Source of the DNA: an uncultured Pedosphaera sp.
GTDB lineage: Bacteria; Verrucomicrobiota; Verrucomicrobiia; Limisphaerales; Pedosphaeraceae
Length of the DNA: 64,000 bases
Reading direction: 5' to 3'
Assembly (NCBI GenBank): GCA_903918755.1
Contig: CAIXFN010000017.1
Coordinates: 101,092 to 165,091, forward strand
The notes beneath the pieces were generated by a model. The model made no database searches. It worked only from the letters and a program-made list of their open reading frames with translations, and was not told the DNA's origin. Below, piece by piece: positions 26,964-36,045 of the stretch. Positions within the stretch are counted from its first letter, which is position 1. Each line of letters begins with the position of its first letter. Position numbers and translations under genes: made by a program.

Positions 26964-27665
26964 TCATTCCTGAATTGCCAGTCGGTAACCCACCCCGGTT
27001 TCGGTCACGAATAGCTTGGCCGGTCCGGTCGCAACCCCCAGCTTTTTACGCAGGTAGGTCAGATAAACCCGCAGGTAGCTCAACTTGGCGATGCCGTCGG
27101 ATCCCCAGATTTCCTGGAGGATGTGTTCGTGGGTCAGGACTTTTCCGGCGTGCCGGACGAACAACTGCAGGAGCGAATATTCGGTGGCGCTCAGCTTGAT
27201 CGGCCGGCCGCCGACTTTGACGTGCCGGTGAACGAGATCCACGGTCAGGTTGCCGGCGCGGAAGATTGCCGGTTGGGCCGGGAGGGGCGGGCTCCGCAGC
27301 GCCACCCGCAAACGGGCCAGTAATTCGCCCGGATGAAACGGCTGCAAAATGTAATCATTTGCGCCCGCGTCCAACGCGCTGATCTTCTTCGTCGTCGTGT
27401 CGTCGGCGGAAACCACCAGGATGGGAACCTCGGTCCATTCGCGCAACCGGCGGAGCACCGCCAAACCGTCCTGGCCTGGCAGCTCCGTGTCGAGCAGGAC
27501 CGCCGCCGGCGATTGGTCCGCCGCCTGATCGATCCCGTCGTCCCCGCTGGCGGCTTCCGCCACCGCATAACCCGCGCGCTCCAGGCATCCCCGCAACAGA
27601 CGCCGGATTTTCCCGTCGCCGTGGATCAGCAGCACCTTGGTTTTCTGGTTAATGGCGGCCACCAT
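26964..27665 (-). CDS. KdpE-like response regulator with degenerate receiver
   Basis: The 233-residue protein is an OmpR/PhoB-class regulator whose DNA-binding domain (LSATEYSLLQLFVRHAGKVL, then YLRVYLTYLRKKL and TETGVGYRL) closely resembles that of the KdpE-type regulator at 30486. In the receiver, the usual acidic pair (VVDDE) reads LIHGD and the conserved Lys (TKPF) reads LQPF. The phosphoacceptor Asp in VLLDTELPGQDG and the Ser in VVSADD remain. Phosphorylation chemistry should be weakened, so it may act without a kinase. It follows the ammonium transporter gene on the same strand by about 200 bases. The frame opens further upstream at 27743, but MVAAINQKTKVLLI at 27665 fits the receiver start. 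Confidence 0.82.
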   Translation of the reverse strand: MVAAINQKTKVLLIHGDGKIRRLLRGCLERAGYAVAEAASGDDGIDQAADQSPAAVLLDTELPGQDGLAVLRRLREWTEVPILVVSADDTTTKKISALDAGANDYILQPFHPGELLARLRVALRSPPLPAQPAIFRAGNLTVDLVHRHVKVGGRPIKLSATEYSLLQLFVRHAGKVLTHEHILQEIWGSDGIAKLSYLRVYLTYLRKKLGVATGPAKLFVTETGVGYRLAIQE

Positions 27666-27812
27666 GATTGTCCTTTCGACACTCTCACCTTCGCTGAAAG
27701 TAAATTGCGGCATGGACCACTCAGCCCACACCGCAAAAGGCACGTGGAAATATGACTAGTAAAACCACGCGCAAATTCTGCCCCCGCCGGGAAACCGCAG
27801 GGGCCGGGGACA

Positions 27813-27849
27813 CCCTGGCGGTTCGGCCTGGGCCGAATCTCCGCCAGGG
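27813..27849 (-). terminator. Strong hairpin after amtB
   Basis: Outer arms CCCTGGCGG (27813-27821) and CCGCCAGGG (27841-27849), inner arms TTCGGCC (27822-27828) and GGCCGAA (27831-27837), so 16 base pairs interrupted by a three-base bulge. It begins 15 bases beyond the amtB stop on the minus strand. No T-tract follows, so it may be a factor-dependent terminator or a 3' stability hairpin. Confidence 0.55.
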
Positions 27850-27864
27850 CGCCCGGCGGACCGA

Positions 27865-29415
27865 TCACCCTTGCGAGTGATAGCCTTCTTCCCCATGTTC
27901 CGCCAGGTCCAGCCCGGCGGTTTCCACATCCGCGGTCGGACGCAGCCCGACCAGCGCTTTGACCACATACGCAATGACCACCGTGCCAACGATTGCCATT
28001 ACCAGTGTCAGGCCGATGGCTTTCAGTTGCTCGACCCATTGCATGTGATCCGCCACCAGCTTGGCCAGGCCGTTCTTGGTGGCCGCATTGGCGGACGCCG
28101 CATCCTTGATGAAGCTGAGGTTGCCGTTCACCTTGTCGGTGACCAGAAACCCGGTGAGGAGCGCCCCCATGGTGCCGCCGACGGCGTGGACCCCGAAGGT
28201 GTCCAAGGCATCGTCATAACCCATCATCGCCTTGAGTTTCCAACAGGCGAAGTACGGCACCAACCCGGCGGCGATGCCGATGATGACCGCCCCATTGCTG
28301 TCCACGAAGCCGCAGGCGGGGGTGATGACCACCAACCCGGCCACGGCGCCGGAGCAGAATCCCAGCACGCTCGGCTTGCCGCGCGTCGCCCACTCCGCCA
28401 TGGCCCAGACAAAGGAACCGACCGCGGTGGCCAGCGTGGTCGTGGTGAACGCGTTGGCGGCAATCACGTCGGCCGCCACCGCGCTGCCCGCGTTAAAGCC
28501 ATACCAACCCACCCACAGCATCCCGGTGCCGATCATGCACATCACCATGCTGTGCGGCTGCATGGGCTCTTTGCCAAAGCCCAGCCGCTTGCCGAGGATC
28601 AGGCACAGGATCAACGCCGACCAACCGGAAGACATGTGCACCACGGTGCCGCCGGCAAAATCGATCGCCTTGATCGAAGCCGTGGGATTCCAGACGCCGT
28701 TCATCAGCCCGTCCACGCCCCACACCATGTGGGCCAGCGGGAAGTAGACCACGAACATCCAGAGGGTGACGAACAGGATGATCGCCTTGAACTTCATGCG
28801 TTCCGCAATCGCGCCAATGATCAGGGCCGGGGTGATGATCGCAAACATCAATTGGTACATCGAATACACGTTATGGGACACCCAGGCGCCGTAGTCGGTG
28901 TTGGGATTGGAATCCACGCCGTTCAGGAATTTCCAGTCCAGCGTGCCCCAGAAACCGTTGCCCGTGCTGGCATGGAACGCGATGCTGTAGCCGCACAACC
29001 ACCAGAGGATGGTGACCAACCCGGCAATACCCAGGCATTGCGCCATGACGGAGAGAATATTCTTGCGCCGCACCAGGCCACCGTAAAACAAGGCGAGTCC
29101 CGGCAGCGTCATGAACAGCACCAACGCCGCGCAAATCATTTGGAACCCGTTATGGCCCGGTCCCGGGCCGCTGACTTTGGACGTCACGTTCGTGTCGCCG
29201 GACATTACCCGAGCCCCGTTGCCCACATAGGCTTCCAGGTCCGCGAGGCGTTGTTCCAAGGTGGGATCCTTCGGCGTCTGGGCCGCCGCGGTCAGGTTGG
29301 TGGCGAGCGCTACGGCGTTGGTCGGCGTTCCCGGGGTTTGGCCGGCGGCCGGCTGGGTGGAATCCAGGAAGAGAAGCGCCGCGAGCAGCAGCGTCAGAAT
29401 GGCTGATAGTTTCAT
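27865..29415 (-). CDS. amtB: Ammonium transporter (AmtB family)
   Basis: The 516-residue protein has a cleavable N-terminal signal (MKLSAILTLLLAALLFL), an extra ~70-residue periplasmic segment, and the eleven-helix Amt core. Both members of the twin-histidine pore pair are present (GGTVVHMSSGWSAL and GVHAVGGTMGALL), as are LFYGGLVRRKN and the PLAHMVWG region. It carries ammonium across the inner membrane and is gated by the P-II protein encoded 33 bases upstream. The linkage glnK-amtB is the standard one. The C-terminal tail is short and has a conserved Glu/His-rich end. Confidence 0.96.
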   Translation of the reverse strand: MKLSAILTLLLAALLFLDSTQPAAGQTPGTPTNAVALATNLTAAAQTPKDPTLEQRLADLEAYVGNGARVMSGDTNVTSKVSGPGPGHNGFQMICAALVLFMTLPGLALFYGGLVRRKNILSVMAQCLGIAGLVTILWWLCGYSIAFHASTGNGFWGTLDWKFLNGVDSNPNTDYGAWVSHNVYSMYQLMFAIITPALIIGAIAERMKFKAIILFVTLWMFVVYFPLAHMVWGVDGLMNGVWNPTASIKAIDFAGGTVVHMSSGWSALILCLILGKRLGFGKEPMQPHSMVMCMIGTGMLWVGWYGFNAGSAVAADVIAANAFTTTTLATAVGSFVWAMAEWATRGKPSVLGFCSGAVAGLVVITPACGFVDSNGAVIIGIAAGLVPYFACWKLKAMMGYDDALDTFGVHAVGGTMGALLTGFLVTDKVNGNLSFIKDAASANAATKNGLAKLVADHMQWVEQLKAIGLTLVMAIVGTVVIAYVVKALVGLRPTADVETAGLDLAEHGEEGYHSQG

Positions 29416-29448
29416 TGTTGGGTTGTTAAAGTTTCGGCAGTGCGCTGG

Positions 29449-29787
<339 letters not shown>

Positions 29788-29965
29788 TTATTAATGGTTT
29801 TTTCGTGGGTCTGCCGCAGCGATTGGCTGACGATCCCATGCGGAGGTTGCGGGCCGCCGGGTCACCCAACCCGGCGATTGCGGGTTTTTGATCCGCCGTC
29901 GGCCGAAGCCTTCCCCACGCGATCCCGATTCAGATTCCACCAAGGACTGAGCATGCAGCCGGTTC

Positions 29966-29982
29966 AAGCAGGAGGAATGCCA
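29966..29982 (-). promoter_or_regulatory. Sigma-54 promoter for glnK-amtB
   Basis: On the minus strand the sequence is TGGCATTCCTCCTGCTT. It has the GG at -24 and GC at -12 separated by exactly ten bases and matches TGGCAC-N5-TTGCW at all but two positions. The predicted transcript start is near 29955, giving a leader of about 170 bases before the glnK ATG at 29787. Nitrogen genes with P-II and AmtB commonly use sigma-54. The activator site is not identified; NtrC-type TGCACC palindromes are absent. Confidence 0.55.
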
Positions 29983-29995
29983 TCTTGCAAATTTC

Positions 29996-30014
29996 GTTAA
30001 CAAAACGTTAACAA
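29996..30014. promoter_or_regulatory. GTTAACAA direct repeat, 11-bp spacing (site 1)
   Basis: GTTAACAA occurs at 29996-30003 and 30007-30014, 11 bases apart, and a weaker third element (aataacac) continues the phase at 30018. It lies just upstream of the sigma-54 match relative to glnK. Such spacing is that of OmpR/PhoB-family dimers; TTAACA with this spacing recalls the Bacillus PhoP box. The binding protein is unknown; KdpE-like regulators are next door. Confidence 0.4.
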
Positions 30015-30242
30015 GATAATAACACGCAGGAACCAGTGAAGAACTTCCGACGCGCCGTCCCACCCCCGGGTGTTTACCGCTGCCCGGAATTGCGCAACCT
30101 GTGGTTTTTTAATCAGGAAGTGTATTATATCCAACAAATATGGGCGAAATCGCTGCGATCTGGCCGGAAACGCCCCCCTCTTCGCACGGCCTGCGGCCGG
30201 CTGCGGCACCCGGTTTGTGCCCGGGATGCCCTGCGTCAATCT

Positions 30243-30261
30243 GTTAACAAACTGTTAATAT
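30243..30261. promoter_or_regulatory. GTTAACAA direct repeat, 11-bp spacing (site 2)
   Basis: GTTAACAA at 30243-30250 and GTTAATAT at 30254-30261 repeat the arrangement of site 1 in the same orientation, about 250 bases further upstream of glnK. The DNA around it is AT-rich compared with the flanks. Confidence 0.35.
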
Positions 30262-30485
30262 GTTAGAAAACCGCTATCACAACGCAACCCCGGTTCGACC
30301 GCGATCCGGAGCTTTGACCGGGCGGACGCCCTGGGTTGCGCCGTGATTTCGCCGCCGGCTGAGGACTCCTGAGCCCGGACCTGGAAGATGGGCGGACGTG
30401 GAAAATGGATGATCCTTTCCCCGGCGGGCAATCCGGGCGCAATCCCCGGCGTCCCCCGCAGCGGAGCCCGCCGGACGGCAATGAC

Positions 30486-31184
30486 TCAATTCCAAGCCAA
30501 CCGGTAACCCACGCCGGGTTCGGTGATCAGCAATTCCGGTTTCGCCGGATTGGTTTCCAGTTTTTCCCGTAGATAAGTGACATAGACCCGCAGGGGACCG
30601 GTTTTGGCCACATCGTGGGAATCCCAGATCTCCCGCAAAAGCTGGCCATGCGTCAGGACTTTCCCGGCATGCTGGACGAAATAGTGCAACAACGCGTATT
30701 CGGTGGCGGTCAGGCGCACGACCCGCCCGCGCACCTTTACGGTGCGCGTCGTCAGGTCAACCTGGAGGTGACCCGAAGTAAACACCGTCGCGTTCGCCGG
30801 GGGCCGGCCGTAGCGCTGGATGACCCGCAACCGGGCCAGCAATTCCCCGGTGCCGAATGGCTTCGTAATGTAATCATTCGCCCCGGCGTCCAACGCCGTG
30901 ATTTTGTCATCCTCCCGCCCCCGGACGGAGACGACCAGCACCGGGGCTTGCGTCCATTCCCGCAGTCGCTTGAGCACGGTCAGACCATCCATATCCGGCA
31001 GCCCGAGATCCAGCAGCACCACCTCCGGCTGGTGCGCCACCGCCTGTTCGATTCCCGCCTGGCCGTTCGCGGCTTCGCTGACTTCGTAACCGTTCAGTTC
31101 GAGACAGATCCGGAGCAGCCGGCGGATTTGCGCTTCATCGTCCACCACCAGGACATGGGTTTTTTTGTCGGCCGGAGTGCTCAT
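30486..31184 (-). CDS. kdpE: KdpE-type OmpR-family response regulator
   Basis: The 232-residue protein has an intact receiver (VVDDEAQIRRLL, VVLLDLGLPDMDG, VSVRG, ITKPF) and a winged-helix domain (LTATEYALLHYFVQHAGKVL, then LRVYVTYLREKL and TEPGVGYRL). The start ATG overlaps the kdpD stop codon by four bases (31181-31184), so the two proteins are made together. In other bacteria KdpE activates kdpFABC, the high-affinity potassium pump. No kdpFABC genes are seen in this window, so the target may be distant or different. Confidence 0.9.
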   Translation of the reverse strand: MSTPADKKTHVLVVDDEAQIRRLLRICLELNGYEVSEAANGQAGIEQAVAHQPEVVLLDLGLPDMDGLTVLKRLREWTQAPVLVVSVRGREDDKITALDAGANDYITKPFGTGELLARLRVIQRYGRPPANATVFTSGHLQVDLTTRTVKVRGRVVRLTATEYALLHYFVQHAGKVLTHGQLLREIWDSHDVAKTGPLRVYVTYLREKLETNPAKPELLITEPGVGYRLAWN

Positions 31185-33907
31185 AGATTAACGCCTGTGG
31201 GAAAGGGCCGCTCCAGGGGGAGCGCGATGGTAAAAGCCACGCCGCCACGGCGACGATTCGCCACCTTGACGTGACCGCCTTGCGCCTCGACAAAGCCCTT
31301 TACCAGGGACAACCCCAGTCCGGTGCCCCCCGTGGGCGCCTTGGGTCCCCGATAAAACTTGTCAAAAACCTGGGCCAGGGATGCGGCCGGAATTCCGGGC
31401 CCGCGATCCGCCACCTCGAAGATGAGCAGCGGACGCTCCATCCGGGCGGTCAATTCAATGGGGGTCCCGGGCGGAGTATGCACCGCCGCGTTGACCAGGA
31501 GATTCATCAGCGCCTGTTGCGTCAGCACAAAATCCATCGTGACGACCGGCAAACCGGGCGCCAAATTCACGGTCAGCGGGTGCTGGACGAGTTGGGACTC
31601 GGTTTCGGCCACGGCCACATTCACCAGATCTTGCACATCACATTCATTGAATTTCGGCTTCACGCTACCGGAATCCAGCCGGGTGATGTCCAGCACATTC
31701 CCCACCAGCCGGTTGAGTCGATTCGTGGCCTCCTGAATCTCCGCGATCATCAGGCGCTGACGTTCCGATTGCCCGGTCTCGGCAAACTGGGCGAGATTGC
31801 CCGCGGCGCCATGGATGGCCGCCAATGGGGTGCGGATTTCGTGCGCAATCCCGTCGAGCATGGTTTTGGCCAGGCGTTCCGATTCCGCCAGCAACCGCGC
31901 CTGCTCGGAACTGGCCTGCAACCGGTCCCGGTCCAACGCCAGCGCGATCTGGCGCGCAAAGGTTTCGAGCAGGTTTCGCTGGTGCACGGTGGGCGGTTCC
32001 ATCTGCGCCAGGTTGAGCCCCAGCACGCCCACCACCCCGCCGGCGCTCGTCAACGGCACCCACAGCACCTCGACGCCGGGTTGGGGATCAATGAATTTTC
32101 CGGCCCACTGATTATGGCGAAAGACCCAGGTCGCGGTCGTCCGGTCTGCGGCGCTGAGGGAAACATTACTGGCCGGGTGGGGCGACTGCAGGTTGCCCGT
32201 CGGGTCGGCCAGCAGCACCGCGACCCGGGCTTGAAAAACCCCGCCCAGCTCCCGCACGATGTTGTGCAGCATTTTATCCCGGTCGGTTTCCTCGGCGAGT
32301 TCGCGTGTGAGGACGTACAAGGCCGTGGCCCGCGCCTCGCGTCGCCGTTCCGCTTCCTGCTGGGCGCGGATCCGCGCGGTCAATTGGCCCAGAACAATGG
32401 CCACCACAAAGTACATCCCCAGCAGCATCGCATCCTCGAAATGCTGAATCCGGAAGGCGAAGGCCGGGGGCAGGATGAAGTAATCCCAAAACAAGGCGCT
32501 CAGCGCCGCGGCCAACAGGGTGGGCCCGCGATTTACAAACAAGGCGAGCAGGACCACCCCCAGGAGATACAACAAGGCCGCCGAATGGACCCCGATGATC
32601 GGTGCCAGAAAGGCCGCGCCGATGGTGATGGCACCAATGACGATCGCCACCAGGCCATATTGGCGGAGCGGAGCGGGCGCGCTCTTGGGGTGACCCGACC
32701 GCGGCGGGGACTTCCCGGGGGTCCCGCAGGGCACGGCATGGATTACTTTTTCGCTCCCGGCCCGCAACAACCGCCCGACCATCCGGTCGCGGCGGAAGGG
32801 TGACCAGGCGATCGCCGGTCGGGGATTGCCGATGACCAGTTGCGTGGCGTGGCGCTCCGTGGCCACCCGGAGCAGGCCCTGCACGACATCATGGTCCGTG
32901 GTGGTGACCACCTCCGCTCCCAGCGCCCGCGCCAGATCCAGATGGCGGGTGACCGCCCCTTCCGCCGCGGTGGCCAGGGCGTTCGGCCGCTCCACGTAGA
33001 GCGCGAGCCAGGGACAATTGAGGCTGTCGGCCAGTAGTTTCGCCGCGCGCACCACGTGGTCGCCTTCCGGTCCCGGTCCCACTCCCGCGATCAGGCGATG
33101 GCCCCAACCGGAGCCGGATGGGAGTTGATTTTCGCGGATAAAGGCGTTGGCTTCCCGACTGGCGCGGTTGGCCGCCAGTCGCCAGGTCATTTCGTGCAGC
33201 GCCAGGAGTTTGCCCTCCTGGAAAAAATTGGCGTGGGCGAAGTCCGGGTGACGGGCGGCGGACACCTGGCCGTCGCTGATTCGCTGCAGCAATTTCCCGG
33301 GGATCAAGTTGACGAATTCGATGGCCGCCTCATCCACCAACCGGTCCGGCACCGTTTGCCGAACCGCCATGCCTGTGATCTTTTCGGCAGCCACGGCGCG
33401 ACTCGCCACTTCATAAATGTTCAGGGTCGCAAAAACGTCGCACCCGGCCGCCAGAAGATCGAGAATCTCCTCCGACCGTTGCGCGCGCCGTGCGCCCGGC
33501 GGATTGCCCTGCGCCAACTCATCCACGATCACCAAATGCGGCTGCCGGGTCAGCAGGGCCGCCCGGTCCAATTCGAGGATCGTATCCGGCGCGGACGCCA
33601 CTCGACGGGGCGGTATCTGGGGCAAGCCCCGGAGGAGGTTTTCCGCAAATTTCCCGCTATGGGTTTCCACCTGGGCTACCACGACATCACGGCCACGTTG
33701 CTTTTCCGCCTGGGCGGCTTGCAGCATGGCACAGGTTTTACCCACCCCCGGCGCCATGCCTAGAAAGAGCGTGAGCCGCCCGCGCGGCGGGCGGGGGACC
33801 GCGGGCGGGATCAAGCCGGGTTCCGGCCCGGAAGCATCCTCAAAGTCCCTGGCATCCTGTGCTGGCATTTGTTTATAGGCAGAAATTGGGTGCCGAAAAT
33901 TCCGCAA
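31181..33907 (-). CDS. kdpD: KdpD-type sensor histidine kinase
   Basis: Length (908 residues, or 895 from the Met at 33868) and domain order are those of KdpD. The N-terminal KdpD domain with Walker A GMAPGVGKT and VIVDELAQGNPPGARR comes first. A universal-stress-like domain sits at about 255-385, then four closely spaced membrane helices (DUF4118, about 405-500), a GAF domain (about 525-660), HisKA with AHEIRTPLAAI, and HATPase with NAAVHTPPG, DRGPGIP and GGTGLGLSL. It senses potassium or turgor stress in studied species and phosphorylates KdpE, encoded immediately downstream with a four-base overlap. The usual DELAH reads DELAQ here. Confidence 0.92.
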   Translation of the reverse strand: MRNFRHPISAYKQMPAQDARDFEDASGPEPGLIPPAVPRPPRGRLTLFLGMAPGVGKTCAMLQAAQAEKQRGRDVVVAQVETHSGKFAENLLRGLPQIPPRRVASAPDTILELDRAALLTRQPHLVIVDELAQGNPPGARRAQRSEEILDLLAAGCDVFATLNIYEVASRAVAAEKITGMAVRQTVPDRLVDEAAIEFVNLIPGKLLQRISDGQVSAARHPDFAHANFFQEGKLLALHEMTWRLAANRASREANAFIRENQLPSGSGWGHRLIAGVGPGPEGDHVVRAAKLLADSLNCPWLALYVERPNALATAAEGAVTRHLDLARALGAEVVTTTDHDVVQGLLRVATERHATQLVIGNPRPAIAWSPFRRDRMVGRLLRAGSEKVIHAVPCGTPGKSPPRSGHPKSAPAPLRQYGLVAIVIGAITIGAAFLAPIIGVHSAALLYLLGVVLLALFVNRGPTLLAAALSALFWDYFILPPAFAFRIQHFEDAMLLGMYFVVAIVLGQLTARIRAQQEAERRREARATALYVLTRELAEETDRDKMLHNIVRELGGVFQARVAVLLADPTGNLQSPHPASNVSLSAADRTTATWVFRHNQWAGKFIDPQPGVEVLWVPLTSAGGVVGVLGLNLAQMEPPTVHQRNLLETFARQIALALDRDRLQASSEQARLLAESERLAKTMLDGIAHEIRTPLAAIHGAAGNLAQFAETGQSERQRLMIAEIQEATNRLNRLVGNVLDITRLDSGSVKPKFNECDVQDLVNVAVAETESQLVQHPLTVNLAPGLPVVTMDFVLTQQALMNLLVNAAVHTPPGTPIELTARMERPLLIFEVADRGPGIPAASLAQVFDKFYRGPKAPTGGTGLGLSLVKGFVEAQGGHVKVANRRRGGVAFTIALPLERPFPTGVNL

Positions 33908-34060
33908 CGGCGCGCTGGCTCAACCGCATTGTGGGCACCAGCTGGCCAACTGGCGTTCGCCCGGCATCGGAAGTTACCGTCATGGCTTAATTGACGCCAG
34001 ACCTTTGCGCAGGCCCCGCCCCCCGCCCGGGAGGGACGGCCAGGCATCTCGGTCCGTCCT

Positions 34061-34399
34061 TCATTCCCTATCCCACCACCAGCGCGGGTCGCTCAGCCCG
34101 TTGCCGCCCCACTTCAGGCTGCCGGTCGCGCCGTTGACCCCGGGCATGAATTGCCGGCCCAGCGTGCTCACCCGCCCCCCAATCACAGGGCCGTCCGCAA
34201 AACCCAGGTTGCCGCGGCCTTGGTGCCGGTTCACCGTACGGGTGGGCGCCGAGTCATAATAGTCCCAATTGTTCGGAGTGCGATAAACCAGCATCAGCCC
34301 CTGCCGGGGATCCTCCCGCCACCGATCCGGATTGCGTTCGGCCGGATTCGCGATCCACCCCGTGTCCGCGAAGGGTACCGTATCGGCACCCGAATCCAC
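34061..34399 (-). pseudogene. 3' remnant of an H-X9-DG pseudopilin-like gene
   Basis: The 112-codon frame encodes only the C-terminal part of a Verrucomicrobia-type secretion pseudopilin. VPFADTGWIANPAERNPD and WREDPRQGLMLVYRTPNN are followed by HQGRGNLGFADG, which is exactly His-nine residues-Asp-Gly (the prepilin-type processing-associated H-X9-DG domain). The N-terminal prepilin signal (GFTLIELL type) and most of the body are missing. The frame begins at a GTG directly after an in-frame TGA that is the stop codon of the protease gene upstream, so it lacks its own promoter or start context. It is best read as a truncated gene cut by rearrangement. Confidence 0.65.
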
Positions 34400-35119
34400 T
34401 CATCGGACGCCTTTGAGCAGGCTGGAGATCGCGTTACAGGGGTTGCCCATGCCCCAGCGCTTGCCCGCTTCGTCACCTCCCCCAATGTTAAGAGCAACAA
34501 CTTCGCCAACCCGATTCAGCACCGGAGCGCCACTGGTTCCTGCCAGGTTGATGTCTTTGTCGTCGAAAGTATATTCAAATTCGGAATCGGAGGATTTCCG
34601 CACCACGGCCCGCAGCATGTCCAAAGTTGATTTTCCGCGCTGGCGGGCATACAGATAAACCGGCTCTCCAACTTTCGGCCGTTCGGCTGCCATCCGCAAT
34701 GCCGTTACTTTTTCATCCACGCGATAAGCTGCCAGGTCGTGGTCATAACCAGAATTGTCGAGTGCGTGCCCGCCGGGAATGGCCAGAGGCTGGGTTGAGG
34801 TGATGAAATGTTTTGGTTCGCTGATGGATAATGCTGTCACCACAATGAACGTTTTTGGCACCTCTTGCCAGGTCAATTGCCGCTTCAAACCGCAAGCCGG
34901 CCCGAAAAGATGCTGGGCCGTGAGCAGGAAAGCGCCCTCGACTCCGGGAACCGTGCATAAAAACGCCGTCCCGCCAGAGAAGGAATCGTAGCCGGTCATG
35001 AAAGTGGGTTTAAGCACCACATCAGCCGGGACTTTGGGCAGTGTTTCATTCGGAGCACCCAGGGCGACGGATCTCAGCGTGAGGAGGATGAGCAGTCCGC
35101 TCAAAATTGTGCGGTTCAT
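34400..35119 (-). CDS. Secreted trypsin-like serine protease
   Basis: From the ATG at 35119 the 239-residue product begins with a signal peptide (MNRTILSGLLILLTLRSVAL, then G). It shows the chymotrypsin-fold triad: H70 in LLTAQHLF, D128 in YDHDLAAY and S196 in GTSGAP. These are spaced as expected for a small S1-type protease without PDZ or other accessory domains. Substrate is unknown. The frame runs upstream to 35290, but the signal peptide fixes the start. Its stop codon abuts the H-X9-DG remnant, so the protease gene seems to have replaced or interrupted the 5' part of that gene. Confidence 0.75.
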   Translation of the reverse strand: MNRTILSGLLILLTLRSVALGAPNETLPKVPADVVLKPTFMTGYDSFSGGTAFLCTVPGVEGAFLLTAQHLFGPACGLKRQLTWQEVPKTFIVVTALSISEPKHFITSTQPLAIPGGHALDNSGYDHDLAAYRVDEKVTALRMAAERPKVGEPVYLYARQRGKSTLDMLRAVVRKSSDSEFEYTFDDKDINLAGTSGAPVLNRVGEVVALNIGGGDEAGKRWGMGNPCNAISSLLKGVR

Positions 35120-35329
35120 TCTGGTTAAAAATAACTCTGGAAGGAAGGGATTCGACCGGTCCAATGTTTCTACTTTTCTCATATTGAGCGATGCCTCGTG
35201 ATTTTGACATTCATTCAGGCTGCCGTTGGCCCAGGATTTCTTTGCCTTCATTTCGGATCCGGTCGCGTGACGCCACCAGGAAAATGGCACCGCGGTCGGG
35301 CGTTAACCGGATTGCCACACTTGGGAAAG

Positions 35330-35842
35330 TCAGGGCGCGCGCAGAGCAACGGATGGATGCGGCTTCCCAATTAAATTGAGGAAGTCGGTTCTGTCCATCC
35401 CCCCCTCGACCCGTTCCAGGACTTTCCCTTGCGGGTCAGTAATAATCGTGGTGGGCGTGCCGCGGACTTGGAAACGACGCACCGTTTCGGCCGCGCTCGG
35501 ATCATCCAAGTCAATCATCTCGGAGATGAACCCGGCTTTGACCGCGGCCTCAACCTGCTTATCCGCCCAGACGCCGCGCTTCATGATGCGACAGGGGACG
35601 CACCACTTGCCGGTGAAGAAGAGGATAATGGGCCGGCCGGAATGGGCGGCGAGTTGTTGTGCCGGGGCGTAGTCCCTGACCCACGCGATGTGGTTGGCGG
35701 GAACGTAGAAGTCGTGCCATACCCAGACGAGCGAGACCGGGATGGTCCCGAGCCAAAACCAGCGCCAAAAATTGAACTTGCCGCGCTGGGGCGGTGGCGC
35801 GGCGTCAGGGGACAATGGTGATGGGGATGGCGCGTCGATCAT
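35330..35842 (-). CDS. Membrane-anchored thioredoxin-family protein
   Basis: The 170-residue protein has a proline-rich cytoplasmic N terminus, one membrane helix (FWRWFWLGTIPVSLVWVW, about 25-43) and a thioredoxin-fold domain. The redox motif is CVPC in FFTGKWCVPCRIMKRGVW, and the cis-proline is in RGTPTTIITDPQG. It resembles the C-terminal domain of DsbD and DUF255-like thioredoxins, which pass electrons in the periplasm. A role in disulfide reduction outside the inner membrane is likely. Confidence 0.85.
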   Translation of the reverse strand: MIDAPSPSPLSPDAAPPPQRGKFNFWRWFWLGTIPVSLVWVWHDFYVPANHIAWVRDYAPAQQLAAHSGRPIILFFTGKWCVPCRIMKRGVWADKQVEAAVKAGFISEMIDLDDPSAAETVRRFQVRGTPTTIITDPQGKVLERVEGGMDRTDFLNLIGKPHPSVALRAP

Positions 35843-36045
35843 AGTGAATGGATGACGTTTATCAAGGCGGGGGACTCGTAGGACTCAATTCGATGGTAAG
35901 CGGTTCGCGGTCTTGGCGACGACGCGGCCATGCTCCAATGGGACGGCAAACGCCGGATGAATCATGCCGCCAAACTAGGCGATCGCCCCGCAGGCCGCAA
36001 GCGCGGATCGGTTGCGTAAGCAACCGAATAAACCAAGCTTAAATT

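Larger units (their letters stand above)
29788..30485. promoter_or_regulatory. Regulatory region upstream of glnK-amtB
   Basis: About 700 bases between the KdpE gene (ending at 30486) and glnK, both on the minus strand. The glnK leader contains an 8-bp hairpin, CGCCGGGT (29855-29862) with ACCCGGCG (29869-29876). A sigma-54 promoter match and two sets of 11-bp-spaced GTTAACAA boxes are listed separately. No gene of its own is seen, and the frames here lack family resemblance. Confidence 0.6.

Noticed and set aside
27871..29406. Long + strand ORF (511 codons) opposite amtB
   Set aside because: It is the shadow of a clear ammonium transporter gene and has no recognisable family; high GC yields long antisense frames.
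31271..32803. Long + ORF opposite kdpD
   Set aside because: Antisense shadow; kdpD has every expected motif on the minus strand.
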